Origin: Cytophagales bacterium
GTDB lineage: Bacteria > Bacteroidota > Bacteroidia > Cytophagales > Cyclobacteriaceae
DNA length: 64,000 nucleotides
Assembly: GCA_020403045.1 (NCBI GenBank)
Contig: JADBYK010000027.1
Location: 26,883 to 90,882 of the forward strand
Direction of reading: 5' to 3'
This document shows positions 45,713 to 55,651 of this stretch, piece by piece. The position numbers and the translations under genes are program-made. Under the pieces are notes generated by a model, which had not been told where the DNA came from, searched no databases, and was given only the letters and a program-made list of their open reading frames with translations. Numbering within the stretch: the stretch's first letter is position 1; every line of letters begins with the position of its first letter.

Positions 45713-46806
45713 AAAAACGATTAGCCATATTCATGCATGGTGGAGTGGGCGGTGGCTTTTATTCACAAGGTCAGCCTAACATTGCGGCACTGGTAAACGA
45801 GTTGGCTCGAGATTACACCGTTACCGTTTATTCTCATTTTCGCGCGAACAAAAATTTTTCACCTTCGTATCACTTCGTCTCAGCTCCAAAAATTCTGAAA
45901 ATTGGAACAGTAAGATGGCTGTGGCTCGCCACTGTATTCTTGTTTGATCACATCAAACACAAACACCATGTGTTATTTGCGTTTTGGGCGTATCCCGCTG
46001 GTTTTTGGTGCGTACTCGTTGCGCGATTTTGTCGCGTTCCATCAATCGTTCATTTGCAAGGCGGTGAGGTTGTTGGTTTGTCTGCTATTCAATATGGCGG
46101 TTTATTGCGGCCTCGATCGAGACGTTTGGTAAAATGGACATTGCAAAAGGCAAGTACGGTCATTGCGCTCACGCAATACCAAAAGAAATTTGCTGAAAAA
46201 ATTGAGAGTCGGTCCTACCATGTCATTCCGTTTGGTGTTGATGCAAATCAATTCTGTTTTCATACCAAACAATTTCATCAGCCCTTAAGATGTTTGCATG
46301 TGGGGAGTTTCATTCCGGTTAAGGATCAATCAACTCTGTTAAAATGTTTCGCCCAACTCTCGCAACAAATTCCAGCCGTACTTCAACTGGTGGGTGAGGG
46401 TTATTTGGAATCTGATTTAAAATTGGAATGCAAATCATTAAACATCGATAGCCTGGTAACATTTTCTGGATTCCACCCACATACAGATATTCATAAGTTT
46501 TACAAATGGGCAGATGTTTTGATTCACACTTCTCTATACGAGGGGCAATGCTTGGCCTTAACAGAGGCGGCTGCAAGTGGCGTTCTTACGGCAGGCACTA
46601 ATGTAGGTTTGATTTCCGATCTGGGAAGTGACTGCTGTGTGGTGGCGGAAACGGGCGAAGCTGAAGAACTGGCAAGGGGAATTATCGCTGTTATACAAAA
46701 TCCTGAAGAAAGATCGACCAAAATAGAAAATGCTAGAAAATGGTCGGAGGCGAATTCTTTTAGAAAGTCATATCAACAAATCAGGCAGGTTATAGATCAT
46801 TTTTGA
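45709..46806 (+). CDS. Glycosyltransferase family 4, first of a tandem pair
   Basis: 365 residues from ATG 45709. GT-B fold with MHGGVGGGFYSQG start, HVGSFIPVKDQSTLL, LVGEG and the retaining GT4 E-x7-E region ADVLIHTSLYEGQCLALTEA. Clearly related to the next gene (shared IQ(Y/F)G-LL-PR and TALT(Q/E) segments). Likely adds a sugar in the same glycan as the GT9 and FkbM enzymes. Confidence 0.92.
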   Translation: MKKRLAIFMHGGVGGGFYSQGQPNIAALVNELARDYTVTVYSHFRANKNFSPSYHFVSAPKILKIGTVRWLWLATVFLFDHIKHKHHVLFAFWAYPAGFWCVLVARFCRVPSIVHLQGGEVVGLSAIQYGGLLRPRSRRLVKWTLQKASTVIALTQYQKKFAEKIESRSYHVIPFGVDANQFCFHTKQFHQPLRCLHVGSFIPVKDQSTLLKCFAQLSQQIPAVLQLVGEGYLESDLKLECKSLNIDSLVTFSGFHPHTDIHKFYKWADVLIHTSLYEGQCLALTEAAASGVLTAGTNVGLISDLGSDCCVVAETGEAEELARGIIAVIQNPEERSTKIENARKWSEANSFRKSYQQIRQVIDHF

Positions 46807-46818
46807 TAGATTTTAAAC

Positions 46819-47940
46819 ATGGCTAAAAAGAAAAAAGACAGAATTGCGGTGTTTGGTGGAGGGGCACATATCATTCCAAGTTATAGAGCTTTGCTAAATA
46901 ATCTCTCGAATTCATATGAACTTGTTGTTTACTCTGAGTTTACTATTTCAAAAAAGTACGATGCACAATACTTGATTCGTTCCTATCCTCATCGACATTA
47001 TAAGCGCTGGCTTTTAGTGTTATGGATTCTCCTGCGCTTTGCGCTAGATCATATGCGCCTACGTTTTGACGTTGTTCACTCCCACTCGACTTACCCGTCC
47101 GGAAAACTGGCCATTCTGATTAAAAGAGTTTTTAGGATTCCAGTAGTCGTATCCCTAAATGCAGCTGAAGCAATTGGCATTGAATCAATCCAATTTGGAG
47201 ATTTGCTAAATCCGCGGAGAACGAAAATTAATAGAAATGTAATAGAACAGGCTGATGCCGTCACCGCTTTGACAGAATTTCAAGCTTCATACGTCCGGAA
47301 GGAATTTTTACGGATGGACGTTCAAATTATTGCGCGCGGCATAAATTACAATAATGTCAAAACTAAAGAGAACGTTCACTGGCCAGGACGTGAAATGACA
47401 TTCTTACATGTAGGTTATTTGCACCCTATCAAAGATCCAATCACGCTCATCAATTGTTTTCATTTACTCGCAAAATCAATTCCATGCCGATTGATTCAAG
47501 TAGGGCAAGATTATATGAATGGTGAAGTGCAGCGACATGCTGCTGCTTTGGGAATCGCTCATCTTATAGAATTTAAAGGATTTGTGGAGCATGATTCCAT
47601 TTGTCAATATTATGAGGCGGCCGATGTGTTGCTTCATACTTCTTTATTTGAGAGCCAGGCGATAGTCGTCAATGAAGCGCTCGCTCATGGCCTATTGGTT
47701 TTTGGTACACACGTGGGCTTGCTCGCAGACTTGGCAGAAAAGTGCTGCATAACCGTGCCAACAGGGGAGCATCAGGTACTTGCTAAAAAGGTGATCGAGA
47801 CGCTTTCTGATAAAGATTGCTGCGAAAGACTGTTAGAAATATCCAAAGTGTGGATAGCGCAACATGACTTAGCATGGACAACAAATCGATATAAAGAGAT
47901 TTATATGGATGTCATTGAACGATCAGCTCGATTAAAGTGA
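46819..47940 (+). CDS. Glycosyltransferase family 4, second of a tandem pair
   Basis: 373 residues. Same layout as the preceding gene: HVGYLHPIKDPITLI, EFKGFVEHDSICQYY, DVLLHTSLFESQAIVVNEA. The two look like an old tandem duplication. Its 3' end overlaps the convergent ABC exporter gene by 9 bases, so the two clusters meet end to end without a terminator between them. Confidence 0.92.
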   Translation: MAKKKKDRIAVFGGGAHIIPSYRALLNNLSNSYELVVYSEFTISKKYDAQYLIRSYPHRHYKRWLLVLWILLRFALDHMRLRFDVVHSHSTYPSGKLAILIKRVFRIPVVVSLNAAEAIGIESIQFGDLLNPRRTKINRNVIEQADAVTALTEFQASYVRKEFLRMDVQIIARGINYNNVKTKENVHWPGREMTFLHVGYLHPIKDPITLINCFHLLAKSIPCRLIQVGQDYMNGEVQRHAAALGIAHLIEFKGFVEHDSICQYYEAADVLLHTSLFESQAIVVNEALAHGLLVFGTHVGLLADLAEKCCITVPTGEHQVLAKKVIETLSDKDCCERLLEISKVWIAQHDLAWTTNRYKEIYMDVIERSARLK

Positions 47941-49650
47941 TCGCAGTTTGCCTTCTTCCAATAAAAGTGAGTGATCAAAGTAGCTTCGAAGCGTTTCGTC
48001 ATGGGTGATTAAGATAACCGTTTGAGGTAATTGAGTGATAAGTCGAATGAGTTCGTGACTCGCTTGTTCATCCAAATTACTGGTGATTTCGTCCAACAGA
48101 ATTACGTCCCGATTCATATAAAGCGCTCGGGCAATGGCCAATCGTTGTCGCTGGCCACCGGAAATTTGTAAACCTCGTTCACCTAATGTGGTGTGCAACC
48201 CATCGGGCAGTTGTTGTAACCAAGATTCCATTCCAAGCGATTCAACCAGTTTTTCGATTTTCTTCTCATCAACGCCAGTTTCCGAGTTTTCAAAAGCAAT
48301 ATTCATTAAGATAGAGCCATTGACCAATACCGGATTTTGAGGAACATAGGAGAGATTCTTCTGCCAACTCATAATAACTGGGGCATCCAAGGGCTCTCCA
48401 TCAATCGTGATGACACCATTTTGCGGTCGCAAAAAGCCCATTAATAAAAGTAGAATGGTTGATTTGCCTGACCCCGACTTTCCGGTAATCAACAGTTTAC
48501 TCCCTTTAGCTATCGAAAAATTTAGTTGATTTAAAAGAGCTGTACGTTTCTCATAAGCAAACAAAACATTTTTGAATTCGATCGTTTTTAAAAAGGAAAT
48601 TTCTGCCTCCTCGTACTTCTTATCATTGGCTGTAGCATTAAGGCGAGTGCTGATATCGGTCACCACATACTCATTTGTTTTAATTTGAAAAAGAGCGGCA
48701 ATGATTCGGTTGATGGATGGAACGGCACGAATACCTGCGGCCGAATAAATCCCTATTAAGAAAACAGCCTCTTTCGTTGACGCACGGGCCATCACCAAAT
48801 AAATCACCATTACACATAGCCCCAGCGCAGCCGTAGTTTCAAAAAAACGCATGCCATTGGAATAGTGGGTGGCCTGCTCCACTTGCAGTTTATTCAATCG
48901 CTCTGTCAGTGTATCTGTTTCATGGACGACTGTTTTAGATTTTTGATAGATATTGATTTCCAAAAAGCAATCAAAGGCAGATAACACTCGCTCAATTAAA
49001 CGCGGATAGTTTTCTTTTTGAATGCTCCCAATTGAACTAAGGTTCTGTCGAATGGCTCGGTAGTATAGGATAGCGGGCAAACTCAGTACCCCCAAAAAGA
49101 AGAAAGCACGAGCGTTGTAAGTCAAAATCATAACCGTGATACCAACCAACACAAAGGTTTCAATCAAAACCGTTGTGAGCGCCAAGATAATGTTCTGTGC
49201 AAAGGCGGCTGGCAGATGCACTACATTGATCAGTTCTCCGGAAGCACGTTGTTGGTAATAGGTGTTATAAGACTGATGCAGGTTTTTTTCAATCAACTGT
49301 TTTGAAATTTTAGTGGCGATTCCAAAGGCAAAAGTGGTGCGGTTACGGGTGATATGTACTCCCGTAATATGTTTAACTAGAAAAAACAATGAAACAACTA
49401 GGATGGTTGCTACCTTCACTGAAGCATCATCTGAAAAAGGAAAAATCGAGATCAGCTTTTTCAACCAAGGGAGTTCACTGAAGAATTCCGGCTGTACGAT
49501 GGCAATGGCTAAAGGAAAAATAGAAGCAACAGAAAGTAGATCTAACAATGTTTGTAAGAATAACAATACAACCAACCGGTGGCCACTGGTTTGACTTTGA
49601 TGCCGCGCTAATTGAAACGAAGGCAAAACAATGTTTTTGAAGAACCTCAT
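47932..49650 (-). CDS. ABC exporter, MsbA-like (membrane plus ATPase)
   Basis: 572 residues from ATG 49650, overlapping the methyltransferase stop as ATGA (a GTG 21 bases upstream is less likely). Six membrane segments (about 30-330), then an intact ABC domain: Walker A GKSGSGKST, Q-loop SYVPQNPVL, signature ISGGQRQRL, Walker B VILLDE, H-loop ITHDE. Lipid- or oligosaccharide-exporting type. Last gene of the five-gene overlapping operon, and presumably exports its product. Confidence 0.92.
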   Translation of the reverse strand: MRFFKNIVLPSFQLARHQSQTSGHRLVVLLFLQTLLDLLSVASIFPLAIAIVQPEFFSELPWLKKLISIFPFSDDASVKVATILVVSLFFLVKHITGVHITRNRTTFAFGIATKISKQLIEKNLHQSYNTYYQQRASGELINVVHLPAAFAQNIILALTTVLIETFVLVGITVMILTYNARAFFFLGVLSLPAILYYRAIRQNLSSIGSIQKENYPRLIERVLSAFDCFLEINIYQKSKTVVHETDTLTERLNKLQVEQATHYSNGMRFFETTAALGLCVMVIYLVMARASTKEAVFLIGIYSAAGIRAVPSINRIIAALFQIKTNEYVVTDISTRLNATANDKKYEEAEISFLKTIEFKNVLFAYEKRTALLNQLNFSIAKGSKLLITGKSGSGKSTILLLLMGFLRPQNGVITIDGEPLDAPVIMSWQKNLSYVPQNPVLVNGSILMNIAFENSETGVDEKKIEKLVESLGMESWLQQLPDGLHTTLGERGLQISGGQRQRLAIARALYMNRDVILLDEITSNLDEQASHELIRLITQLPQTVILITHDETLRSYFDHSLLLEEGKLRSL

Positions 49651-50438
49651 GTGGGTTTGACTAAGATCCACGGAAATGGCGATGTTCTTCTAAATCTCCT
49701 CGCGACTCGGTTTTGCAGGGAAGCCGGATTGTATAGATACGTCCAGTTAAAATTATCCAGCTCTGAAATCGATCGATGAAAATAGTTGGCAGCCATCGCG
49801 GGAAAACCCATTTGCGCAAAATAATCTTCGGTTCTCTTATGGGCATCTGCGATTTGAAGAGGGTGATAAAATGGTGTATCAATAATGTGGACTTCCGCAG
49901 TTGATCTGCCTAGCTCAAACATTCTTTGAATTAGTCTCGAAAAGCTCGGGAAATACTGGGCGCTACTGGCTAACACGATAACATCGAAAAAGCCGATGGG
50001 CAGTATGTCTGAGAAAACATCAGCTTGCAAAAAAGTTGTCCCACCGTTTGAAAAAAGGCGGGTGGCTTGTTCCAATTCAAACTCATTTACGTCAACTCCA
50101 CACGTATCCACTTTTACTTGTGACGAAAGCCGATGAGTCAACCATCCATTTCCACAACCAACCTCCAATAGATTTTCAACGGGTGTTTTTTTCAAATAGT
50201 TGGCTACTTTTCCAGTTGATTTTTTTCTGATTAACCATTCCTCAAGATGTGGATGATCAGTCGATACTTTTGGAAGCAGGCGAGTTTCTTTATCTGAGTG
50301 CAGCCGGTTCTCCTTTTGTCGAACCTCAATGTACTGTTTTTCGAACGTTTCAAAACTGAAATTATTCTGAAAGTAAAGACCATCCGCTCGTTTGTTGACA
50401 AGTGGATGGTTGTCTAAATAATTTTTAAGTGGCGTCAA
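49647..50438 (-). CDS. Class I SAM-dependent methyltransferase (second of operon)
   Basis: 263 residues from TTG 50438, whose stop overlap with the preceding gene reads TTGA; no ATG is near. SAM motif I LLEVGCGNGWLTHRL, motif II CGVDVNEFEL, then FLQADVF and DVIVLASSAQYFPS (motif IV region). A roughly 90-residue N-terminal extension precedes the Rossmann fold. Substrate unknown; neighbours suggest a lipid or glycan carrier. Confidence 0.88.
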   Translation of the reverse strand: MTPLKNYLDNHPLVNKRADGLYFQNNFSFETFEKQYIEVRQKENRLHSDKETRLLPKVSTDHPHLEEWLIRKKSTGKVANYLKKTPVENLLEVGCGNGWLTHRLSSQVKVDTCGVDVNEFELEQATRLFSNGGTTFLQADVFSDILPIGFFDVIVLASSAQYFPSFSRLIQRMFELGRSTAEVHIIDTPFYHPLQIADAHKRTEDYFAQMGFPAMAANYFHRSISELDNFNWTYLYNPASLQNRVARRFRRTSPFPWILVKPT

Positions 50439-51265
50439 GGTGTGTAACGAAAAGTAGCAATGATGTGGTCTCCAATTCTATTGAATGGAAAAGTAGATCT
50501 TACTTTTTCATCCCACTTCGTCAATTGATGATAAAGTTTGGGATGTTTATTGATAAAGTCTTTTGCCGATGGCGGTGGTGACAGCACTCCCAATCCTTCA
50601 CATTTCACCAATTTGAAATTTTCCTCGAGCGATTTCTTGATATCGCCAAGTGAATAGTAGTACGTTTTGAAATATTCCCCCTCCAAATGAGCCATCACAC
50701 CGTTTTTATGGAACCGTCTCAATCCCTGTTTAAAATAACCTTTCAGCAGCCACATAATTTCCCATGGGCAGATGGGTGGCATAATCACCCAAGTAAGCAT
50801 TGCATGTTCGTTCAATAACTTCGGCAAGTGCTGGGTAACTTTCTTTAAATCATCGGTACAATTGAGTCCGCCAAAATCGGAGAACACATAATCAAATCTT
50901 CCAGTCACGAGATTCAAATTTTCGAACGAACCCTGTTGAACGGTTAGTCTATCCTGAAATCCCAACTTATTGATCTTATTCTGAATCTGCCCAACCATTC
51001 CATCGGATAACTCAACGCAATGTACGTGGTGACCAGCCTCCACAAAATAGCTTGCATCTATACCCGTGCCAGCGTTTAACTCCAGTATATTACTTTTCGT
51101 CTTTAGAAATAGGTTGACATGTTTATAAACCTGCTGTCTCCATGCCAACAAGATGGGGTTTGCTTGATCATCTGCATCATACAAATCGGACTGCTTACTA
51201 AATGCTTTATTGACATTCTCGTAATGACTTCGGGGCTCGTTTGGTAGGGTGGCTTCAGTTACCAT
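50435..51265 (-). CDS. Class I SAM-dependent methyltransferase (first of operon)
   Basis: 276 residues. Motif I ILELNAGTGIDASYF, motif II HCVELSDGMV, FDYVFSDFGGLNC in the motif IV place. The C-terminal part (about 150-276) is basic and amphipathic with LKGYFKQGLRRF, suggesting membrane association. Overlaps the radical SAM gene by 11 bases and the next methyltransferase by 4. Confidence 0.88.
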   Translation of the reverse strand: MVTEATLPNEPRSHYENVNKAFSKQSDLYDADDQANPILLAWRQQVYKHVNLFLKTKSNILELNAGTGIDASYFVEAGHHVHCVELSDGMVGQIQNKINKLGFQDRLTVQQGSFENLNLVTGRFDYVFSDFGGLNCTDDLKKVTQHLPKLLNEHAMLTWVIMPPICPWEIMWLLKGYFKQGLRRFHKNGVMAHLEGEYFKTYYYSLGDIKKSLEENFKLVKCEGLGVLSPPPSAKDFINKHPKLYHQLTKWDEKVRSTFPFNRIGDHIIATFRYTP

Positions 51266-52703
51266 ACCGTACCAATTTTTTCATTTTTAAATTCAACCAA
51301 GTGGCAGTCATTAAATAGTATGGGATAGAGAATAATTTCTTAAACGTCTCCGCTAGCGGAAGCTTGACCAATTTGGCGAGTTGCAAAAAATTTCGCTTCA
51401 TTCGGTAGCGAGCATGAACATAGCGATGCAATATCTTGTAGTAGCCCGAGGGATACTTGTTTTGAAACATCATTGCCAACTCGTCTGAGTCGGACCAATT
51501 TTGCTTGGCTCCTAATTGCGACTTTACATTTTCATAAAACTTGGTGCCTGGCAACGGGTAAGAAACAGAGATGCCAATTTCGTCTGGCATCAACTCCAAT
51601 ACCATGTTCAGCGTTTTTTTGATTTCAGCCTGGTCTTCGCCCGGGTAGCCAAACTGTAAGAAGAAAGCAGTTTGAATGCCCTTGCTCTTTAAAAGTCGAG
51701 TCGCTTCGTAGATTTGGTTTACGGTAGTGCCCTTATCCATCGCGTCCAGAATTTTTTGAGAACCCGACTCCGCACCAACCCACACGGTTTCCGCACCCGA
51801 CTCCGCCAACGCCTCAATGGTATTTTCTTCCAGAAGCAAATCAACCCGCGATTGAATTTTGTATTTAAATTTTAATCCTCTTGCTTTTACTTCTGAGTTA
51901 AATTCCTGAATCCACCGGGGCTTTAGTCCAAAAATGTCGTCACACATCCAAAAATGACTCGGGAAAAAGTTTTTTAACAGATGCTCGATTTCATTGACCA
52001 CCGGTATGGGCGAGCGGGAATTGTATCGATTCCCATAAATGGGTTTGGCGCACCAGTTACACTTAAATGGGCAACCTCGGGTGGTAGCAAGGTTCAACGA
52101 AAAGTATCCGTGGTGTTTCAGCCAAATGTCTTGATAGGGTTTCAAATCAATCATGTCCCAAGCGGCCATCGGTATTTGATCGAGGTCGCGAGTGACGGCA
52201 CGATTTGGCGTTTTGATCGTTTCGCCATTTTTACGAAACGCAACACCCGTCACTTGTGTTGGGTCATGTTTCCGATCCAAACAAATAAGCAACTCTTTTA
52301 GTGTTTCCTCTCCTTCTCCCCGCACCACATAGTCAACACCATGTTCAAAATATTTCTCAAAATGATCGGTAGAGTCAGAACTACAAATGATGACGATGCA
52401 ATTTTGCTGCTTTGCTAATGACGCCATTGTAAAGACTGCCTGACGCATTACCGTCAGGCACATCTTCGTTAAGTAATTGAAGCCATCATCATAGATGACA
52501 AAGTGTTCGGGTTTTGATGATAATGCTTTTGCAATGGAATTTGGATTATCTGAAAGACCTACGTCAACAAAATTGACGTCAAAACCAGAATCGCGAACCA
52601 CTGCTGCAGCCAGCAAGGTTCCCAGTGGAGGATACGGTTGCTTCGCGCTCCATTGCTTTTCATCGAGCGGATACAAATAGCCTTGGGTGAACAAAACGTT
52701 CAT
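51255..52703 (-). CDS. B12-binding radical SAM enzyme
   Basis: 482 residues. N-terminal cobalamin-binding Rossmann domain (about 1-150; no DxHxxG motif), radical SAM barrel with the cluster triad CPFKCNWC in TTRGCPFKCNWCAKPIYG, SAM-binding WVGAESGSQKILD, then a C-terminal helical basic extension (about 410-482). The layout is that of BchE/HpnP/HpnJ-like enzymes that methylate or rearrange lipids and other unactivated carbons. Start overlaps the nucleotidyltransferase stop by ATGA. Confidence 0.92.
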   Translation of the reverse strand: MNVLFTQGYLYPLDEKQWSAKQPYPPLGTLLAAAVVRDSGFDVNFVDVGLSDNPNSIAKALSSKPEHFVIYDDGFNYLTKMCLTVMRQAVFTMASLAKQQNCIVIICSSDSTDHFEKYFEHGVDYVVRGEGEETLKELLICLDRKHDPTQVTGVAFRKNGETIKTPNRAVTRDLDQIPMAAWDMIDLKPYQDIWLKHHGYFSLNLATTRGCPFKCNWCAKPIYGNRYNSRSPIPVVNEIEHLLKNFFPSHFWMCDDIFGLKPRWIQEFNSEVKARGLKFKYKIQSRVDLLLEENTIEALAESGAETVWVGAESGSQKILDAMDKGTTVNQIYEATRLLKSKGIQTAFFLQFGYPGEDQAEIKKTLNMVLELMPDEIGISVSYPLPGTKFYENVKSQLGAKQNWSDSDELAMMFQNKYPSGYYKILHRYVHARYRMKRNFLQLAKLVKLPLAETFKKLFSIPYYLMTATWLNLKMKKLVRYGN

Positions 52704-53617
52704 ACAGGTGCCGTTTCAAAAAGTGGTTGCAGCTCTTTCAATCGATTTTCGTACAAGTCAAGAATTCTTTTTTGATTATGACCAATATGAACTTTTGAAA
52801 CATCTGCTCTCGCTTTAAAGGCAATAGCAAAATCTTCTTTTGAGAATTTACTTTTGTGTTGACGGTTAAGTTTAAAAAGCGTGAGCCTCATCAGAAACCG
52901 TTCGGTTCGTGCGCCAAAAACACCTAAAAAAAATTCTAAAATTGCAGTTAGTTTGTTTGCTGCAGGGTAAGAAAATTCAGTTTGACTGATCTTAAAGTTT
53001 GGCAAAAGGTCGTGTAACCATTTGTTGGATTCAAGAAGTTGGTAATAGTACGGGTGCCCATAAACAGGTATCAATGTCGTTAACTCCGTAGCCGTGAAGG
53101 CGTTTCGTTCATCAATCGTCAAATTGTCAGAAGAGATAAAATAGTTCAAACAATAGTTTCGATAGTTCTTTTTTGCAATCAGCAATTTCCGTGTAAAAAC
53201 AAAGATGGTTCGCGCCAGCCATAAGTGGCTCGGTGCCGTGACAATAAAAAAGTCCAAATCACTTTTATCGTCTGCATAGTTTTTGGACAGCGATCCCGAG
53301 ATAAAGATACCTCTTATAAAAGGAAACTTTGATATAAACGATGCTTTCTGTCGCGCCAAATCCATCTGCTCGCGAGCCCGCGCGTTAGCCGTTTTCCTTT
53401 TCTCAATCAAACCAAAATCATTGCGCAGCGTAAAAAATTCATCGAAATGGTACACCCGCCCACCGTTTACGAGTTCATCAACGGTCTTGGCTACTTCTTC
53501 TTTCTCTGCGCGAAGAGGCAGTTTTGCGTGAATCTCAACCAGCGTAAGTGGATAGGAGAAGACATCATAGTAAGCTAACGTACTAACAATGCTGAATCTC
53601 AACGGCTCTTTTATCAT
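52700..53617 (-). CDS. Nucleotidyltransferase-domain protein with N-terminal winged helix
   Basis: 305 residues. The first 80 look like a winged helix (FSYPLTLVEIHAKLPLRAEK). A pol-beta-type nucleotidyltransferase core follows: GIFISGSLSKNYADDKSDLDFFIV, i.e. GS...DxD, and an all-helical C-terminal half. Substrate unknown; it could modify a small molecule, sugar, protein or RNA. First gene of the five-gene operon, with a -7 box directly upstream. Confidence 0.88.
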   Translation of the reverse strand: MIKEPLRFSIVSTLAYYDVFSYPLTLVEIHAKLPLRAEKEEVAKTVDELVNGGRVYHFDEFFTLRNDFGLIEKRKTANARAREQMDLARQKASFISKFPFIRGIFISGSLSKNYADDKSDLDFFIVTAPSHLWLARTIFVFTRKLLIAKKNYRNYCLNYFISSDNLTIDERNAFTATELTTLIPVYGHPYYYQLLESNKWLHDLLPNFKISQTEFSYPAANKLTAILEFFLGVFGARTERFLMRLTLFKLNRQHKSKFSKEDFAIAFKARADVSKVHIGHNQKRILDLYENRLKELQPLFETAPV

Positions 53618-53621
53618 TTCC

Positions 53622-53629
53622 CAAATTTA
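53622..53629 (-). promoter_or_regulatory. -7 promoter element of the five-gene operon
   Basis: TAAATTTG on the minus strand (53629-53622), only 4 bases from the ATG at 53617, so the message would be leaderless or nearly so. No strong -33 box. Confidence 0.5.
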
Positions 53630-53684
53630 CTCACTTTTTTATTTCTAGTTATCCTGTTAATTTGTAAGTTAAATAGTTCAAAGA

Positions 53685-55571
53685 ATGATTACTAATTCGG
53701 TTGAGTACGAGCAGCAATATCTAGAAAGCACTTCGCGACCAGAGGAGTTTTGGGGGCAACAAGCAGCAACACTTTTGTGGAGAAAAAAATGGGATCATGT
53801 CCTCGAATACGACTTTTACAAACCCGAAGTGAAATGGTTTATTGGAGGTAAACTGAATATTACTGAAAATTGCATCGATCGTCATTTACCCGGTCGTGCC
53901 AATCAAACTGCTATTCTTTGGGAATCAAACGATCCATCCGAACCTTCTCGAAAAATAACCTACCAGCAACTTTCGGTTGAGGTCAATCGAGCCGCCAACA
54001 TGCTGAGAGCAAACGGTATCCAAAAAGGTGATCGTGTGTGCATTTACATGCCGATGGTTCCAGAGACAGCCTTTGCGATGTTAGCGTGCGCCAGAGTGGG
54101 AGCGGTTCATTCGGTTGTATTTGCCGGTTTCTCCGCTGGTTCATTAATTGATCGCATCAATGACAGTAGTTGTAAAATGGTGTTAACTGCCGATGGTGCT
54201 TATCGCGGAGACAAAAAAATTGATTTGAAATCGATTGTGGATGAGGCCCTAAAAAAATGCCCATCGGTAGAAAGATGCATCGTTCTTAATCGAACCAACC
54301 TTTCAGTTTCCATGCAACCCGTTCGTGATCTTTGGTGGCACGAAGAGATCACAAAAACAAGTGACGTTTGTGTAGCCGAAGAGATGGATGCCGAAGATCT
54401 GCTCTTTATCCTTTACACGTCTGGCAGCACCGGAAAACCAAAAGGGATGGTACACACGTGTGGTGGTTATACCGTGTACACGAATTACACCTTCAAAAAT
54501 GTATTTCAATACAAAGAAGGTCAAACGTTTTGGTGTACGGCCGATGTGGGCTGGATCACCGGTCATTCGTATATCATCTATGGGCCACTTTCCGCTGGCG
54601 CCACCACGTTGATGTTCGAAGGAGTACCAAGCTGGCCTGATATGGGTCGGTTTTGGCATGTTATTGAAAAACACAAAGTCAATATTTTTTACACCGCACC
54701 TACCGCTATCCGGTCATTGGAAAAAGCACCGCTTTCATTTGTGGAGAAATATGATTTGTCATCGCTGCAAGTGTTAGGCAGCGTAGGCGAACCCATCAAC
54801 GAAGAAGCCTGGCATTGGTATGACAAAAACATCGGCAAGGGCAAATGCCCCATTGTCGACACGTGGTGGCAAACCGAAACGGGAGGCATTATGATTTCGC
54901 CACTGGCAGGAGTCACCAAAACGAAACCTGCGTTTGCAACCCTTCCTTTGCCAGGGGTGCAACCTGCTATCATGGACAAATCAGGAAATGAAGTAGAAGG
55001 AAATAGTGTAGAAGGAAGATTGACTATCAAATTCCCCTGGCCATCGATGGCGCGCACGATCTACGGAGATCATCAACGTTTCAAAGACACCTATTTCTCA
55101 ACCTTTCCCGGGAAATACTTCACAGGCGATGGCTGCAAGCGCGATGGAGATGGGTATTATCGAATCACCGGAAGGGTAGATGATATAATTATCGTCTCCG
55201 GCCACAACATGGGCACTGCCGAAATTGAAAGCGCCATCGATGAACATTCAGCCGTATGCGAGTCAGCCGTGGTTGGCTTTCCGCACGATATTAAGGGCCA
55301 AGGTATTTACGCATTTGTAGTTACATACGACCCGGTCCACGAGCCAGCCCATTTAAGCAATGAAATCAAAGATGTGGTTTCAAAAATTATTGGTCCTATT
55401 GCCAAGCCCGACAAAATTCAATTTGTGAGTGGCTTACCAAAGACGCGCTCCGGTAAAATCATGCGTAGAATTTTGCGCAAAGTGGCCGAGGGGGATACCA
55501 CTAATTTAGGGGATACAACCACTCTTCTTGACCCGGCCGTAGTTAATGAAATTAAGGCCGGTGCCATTTGA
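53685..55571 (+). CDS. acs: Acetyl-CoA synthetase
   Basis: Activates acetate to acetyl-CoA through acetyl-AMP. 628 residues. Motifs VFAGFSAGSL, the P-loop YTSGSTGKPKGM, DTWWQTETGG, GRVDDIIIVSGHN, and the C-terminal KTRSGKIMRR with the catalytic lysine that is also the usual acetylation site. Monocistronic, divergent from the five-gene operon. Confidence 0.98.
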   Translation: MITNSVEYEQQYLESTSRPEEFWGQQAATLLWRKKWDHVLEYDFYKPEVKWFIGGKLNITENCIDRHLPGRANQTAILWESNDPSEPSRKITYQQLSVEVNRAANMLRANGIQKGDRVCIYMPMVPETAFAMLACARVGAVHSVVFAGFSAGSLIDRINDSSCKMVLTADGAYRGDKKIDLKSIVDEALKKCPSVERCIVLNRTNLSVSMQPVRDLWWHEEITKTSDVCVAEEMDAEDLLFILYTSGSTGKPKGMVHTCGGYTVYTNYTFKNVFQYKEGQTFWCTADVGWITGHSYIIYGPLSAGATTLMFEGVPSWPDMGRFWHVIEKHKVNIFYTAPTAIRSLEKAPLSFVEKYDLSSLQVLGSVGEPINEEAWHWYDKNIGKGKCPIVDTWWQTETGGIMISPLAGVTKTKPAFATLPLPGVQPAIMDKSGNEVEGNSVEGRLTIKFPWPSMARTIYGDHQRFKDTYFSTFPGKYFTGDGCKRDGDGYYRITGRVDDIIIVSGHNMGTAEIESAIDEHSAVCESAVVGFPHDIKGQGIYAFVVTYDPVHEPAHLSNEIKDVVSKIIGPIAKPDKIQFVSGLPKTRSGKIMRRILRKVAEGDTTNLGDTTTLLDPAVVNEIKAGAI

Positions 55572-55651
55572 AACAAAGGAACAGCAAATAAATAGCTGGA
55601 TTTCCATGTAAATAATTGTTACTTACGGTACAATTGTAGTATTCAAAAAAT

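Noticed and set aside
51349..51363. CCGCTAGCGG palindrome in the radical SAM gene as another inserted repeat
   Set aside because: It encodes the ordinary LPLAETF stretch, is very short, and shares no core with the two repeat families.
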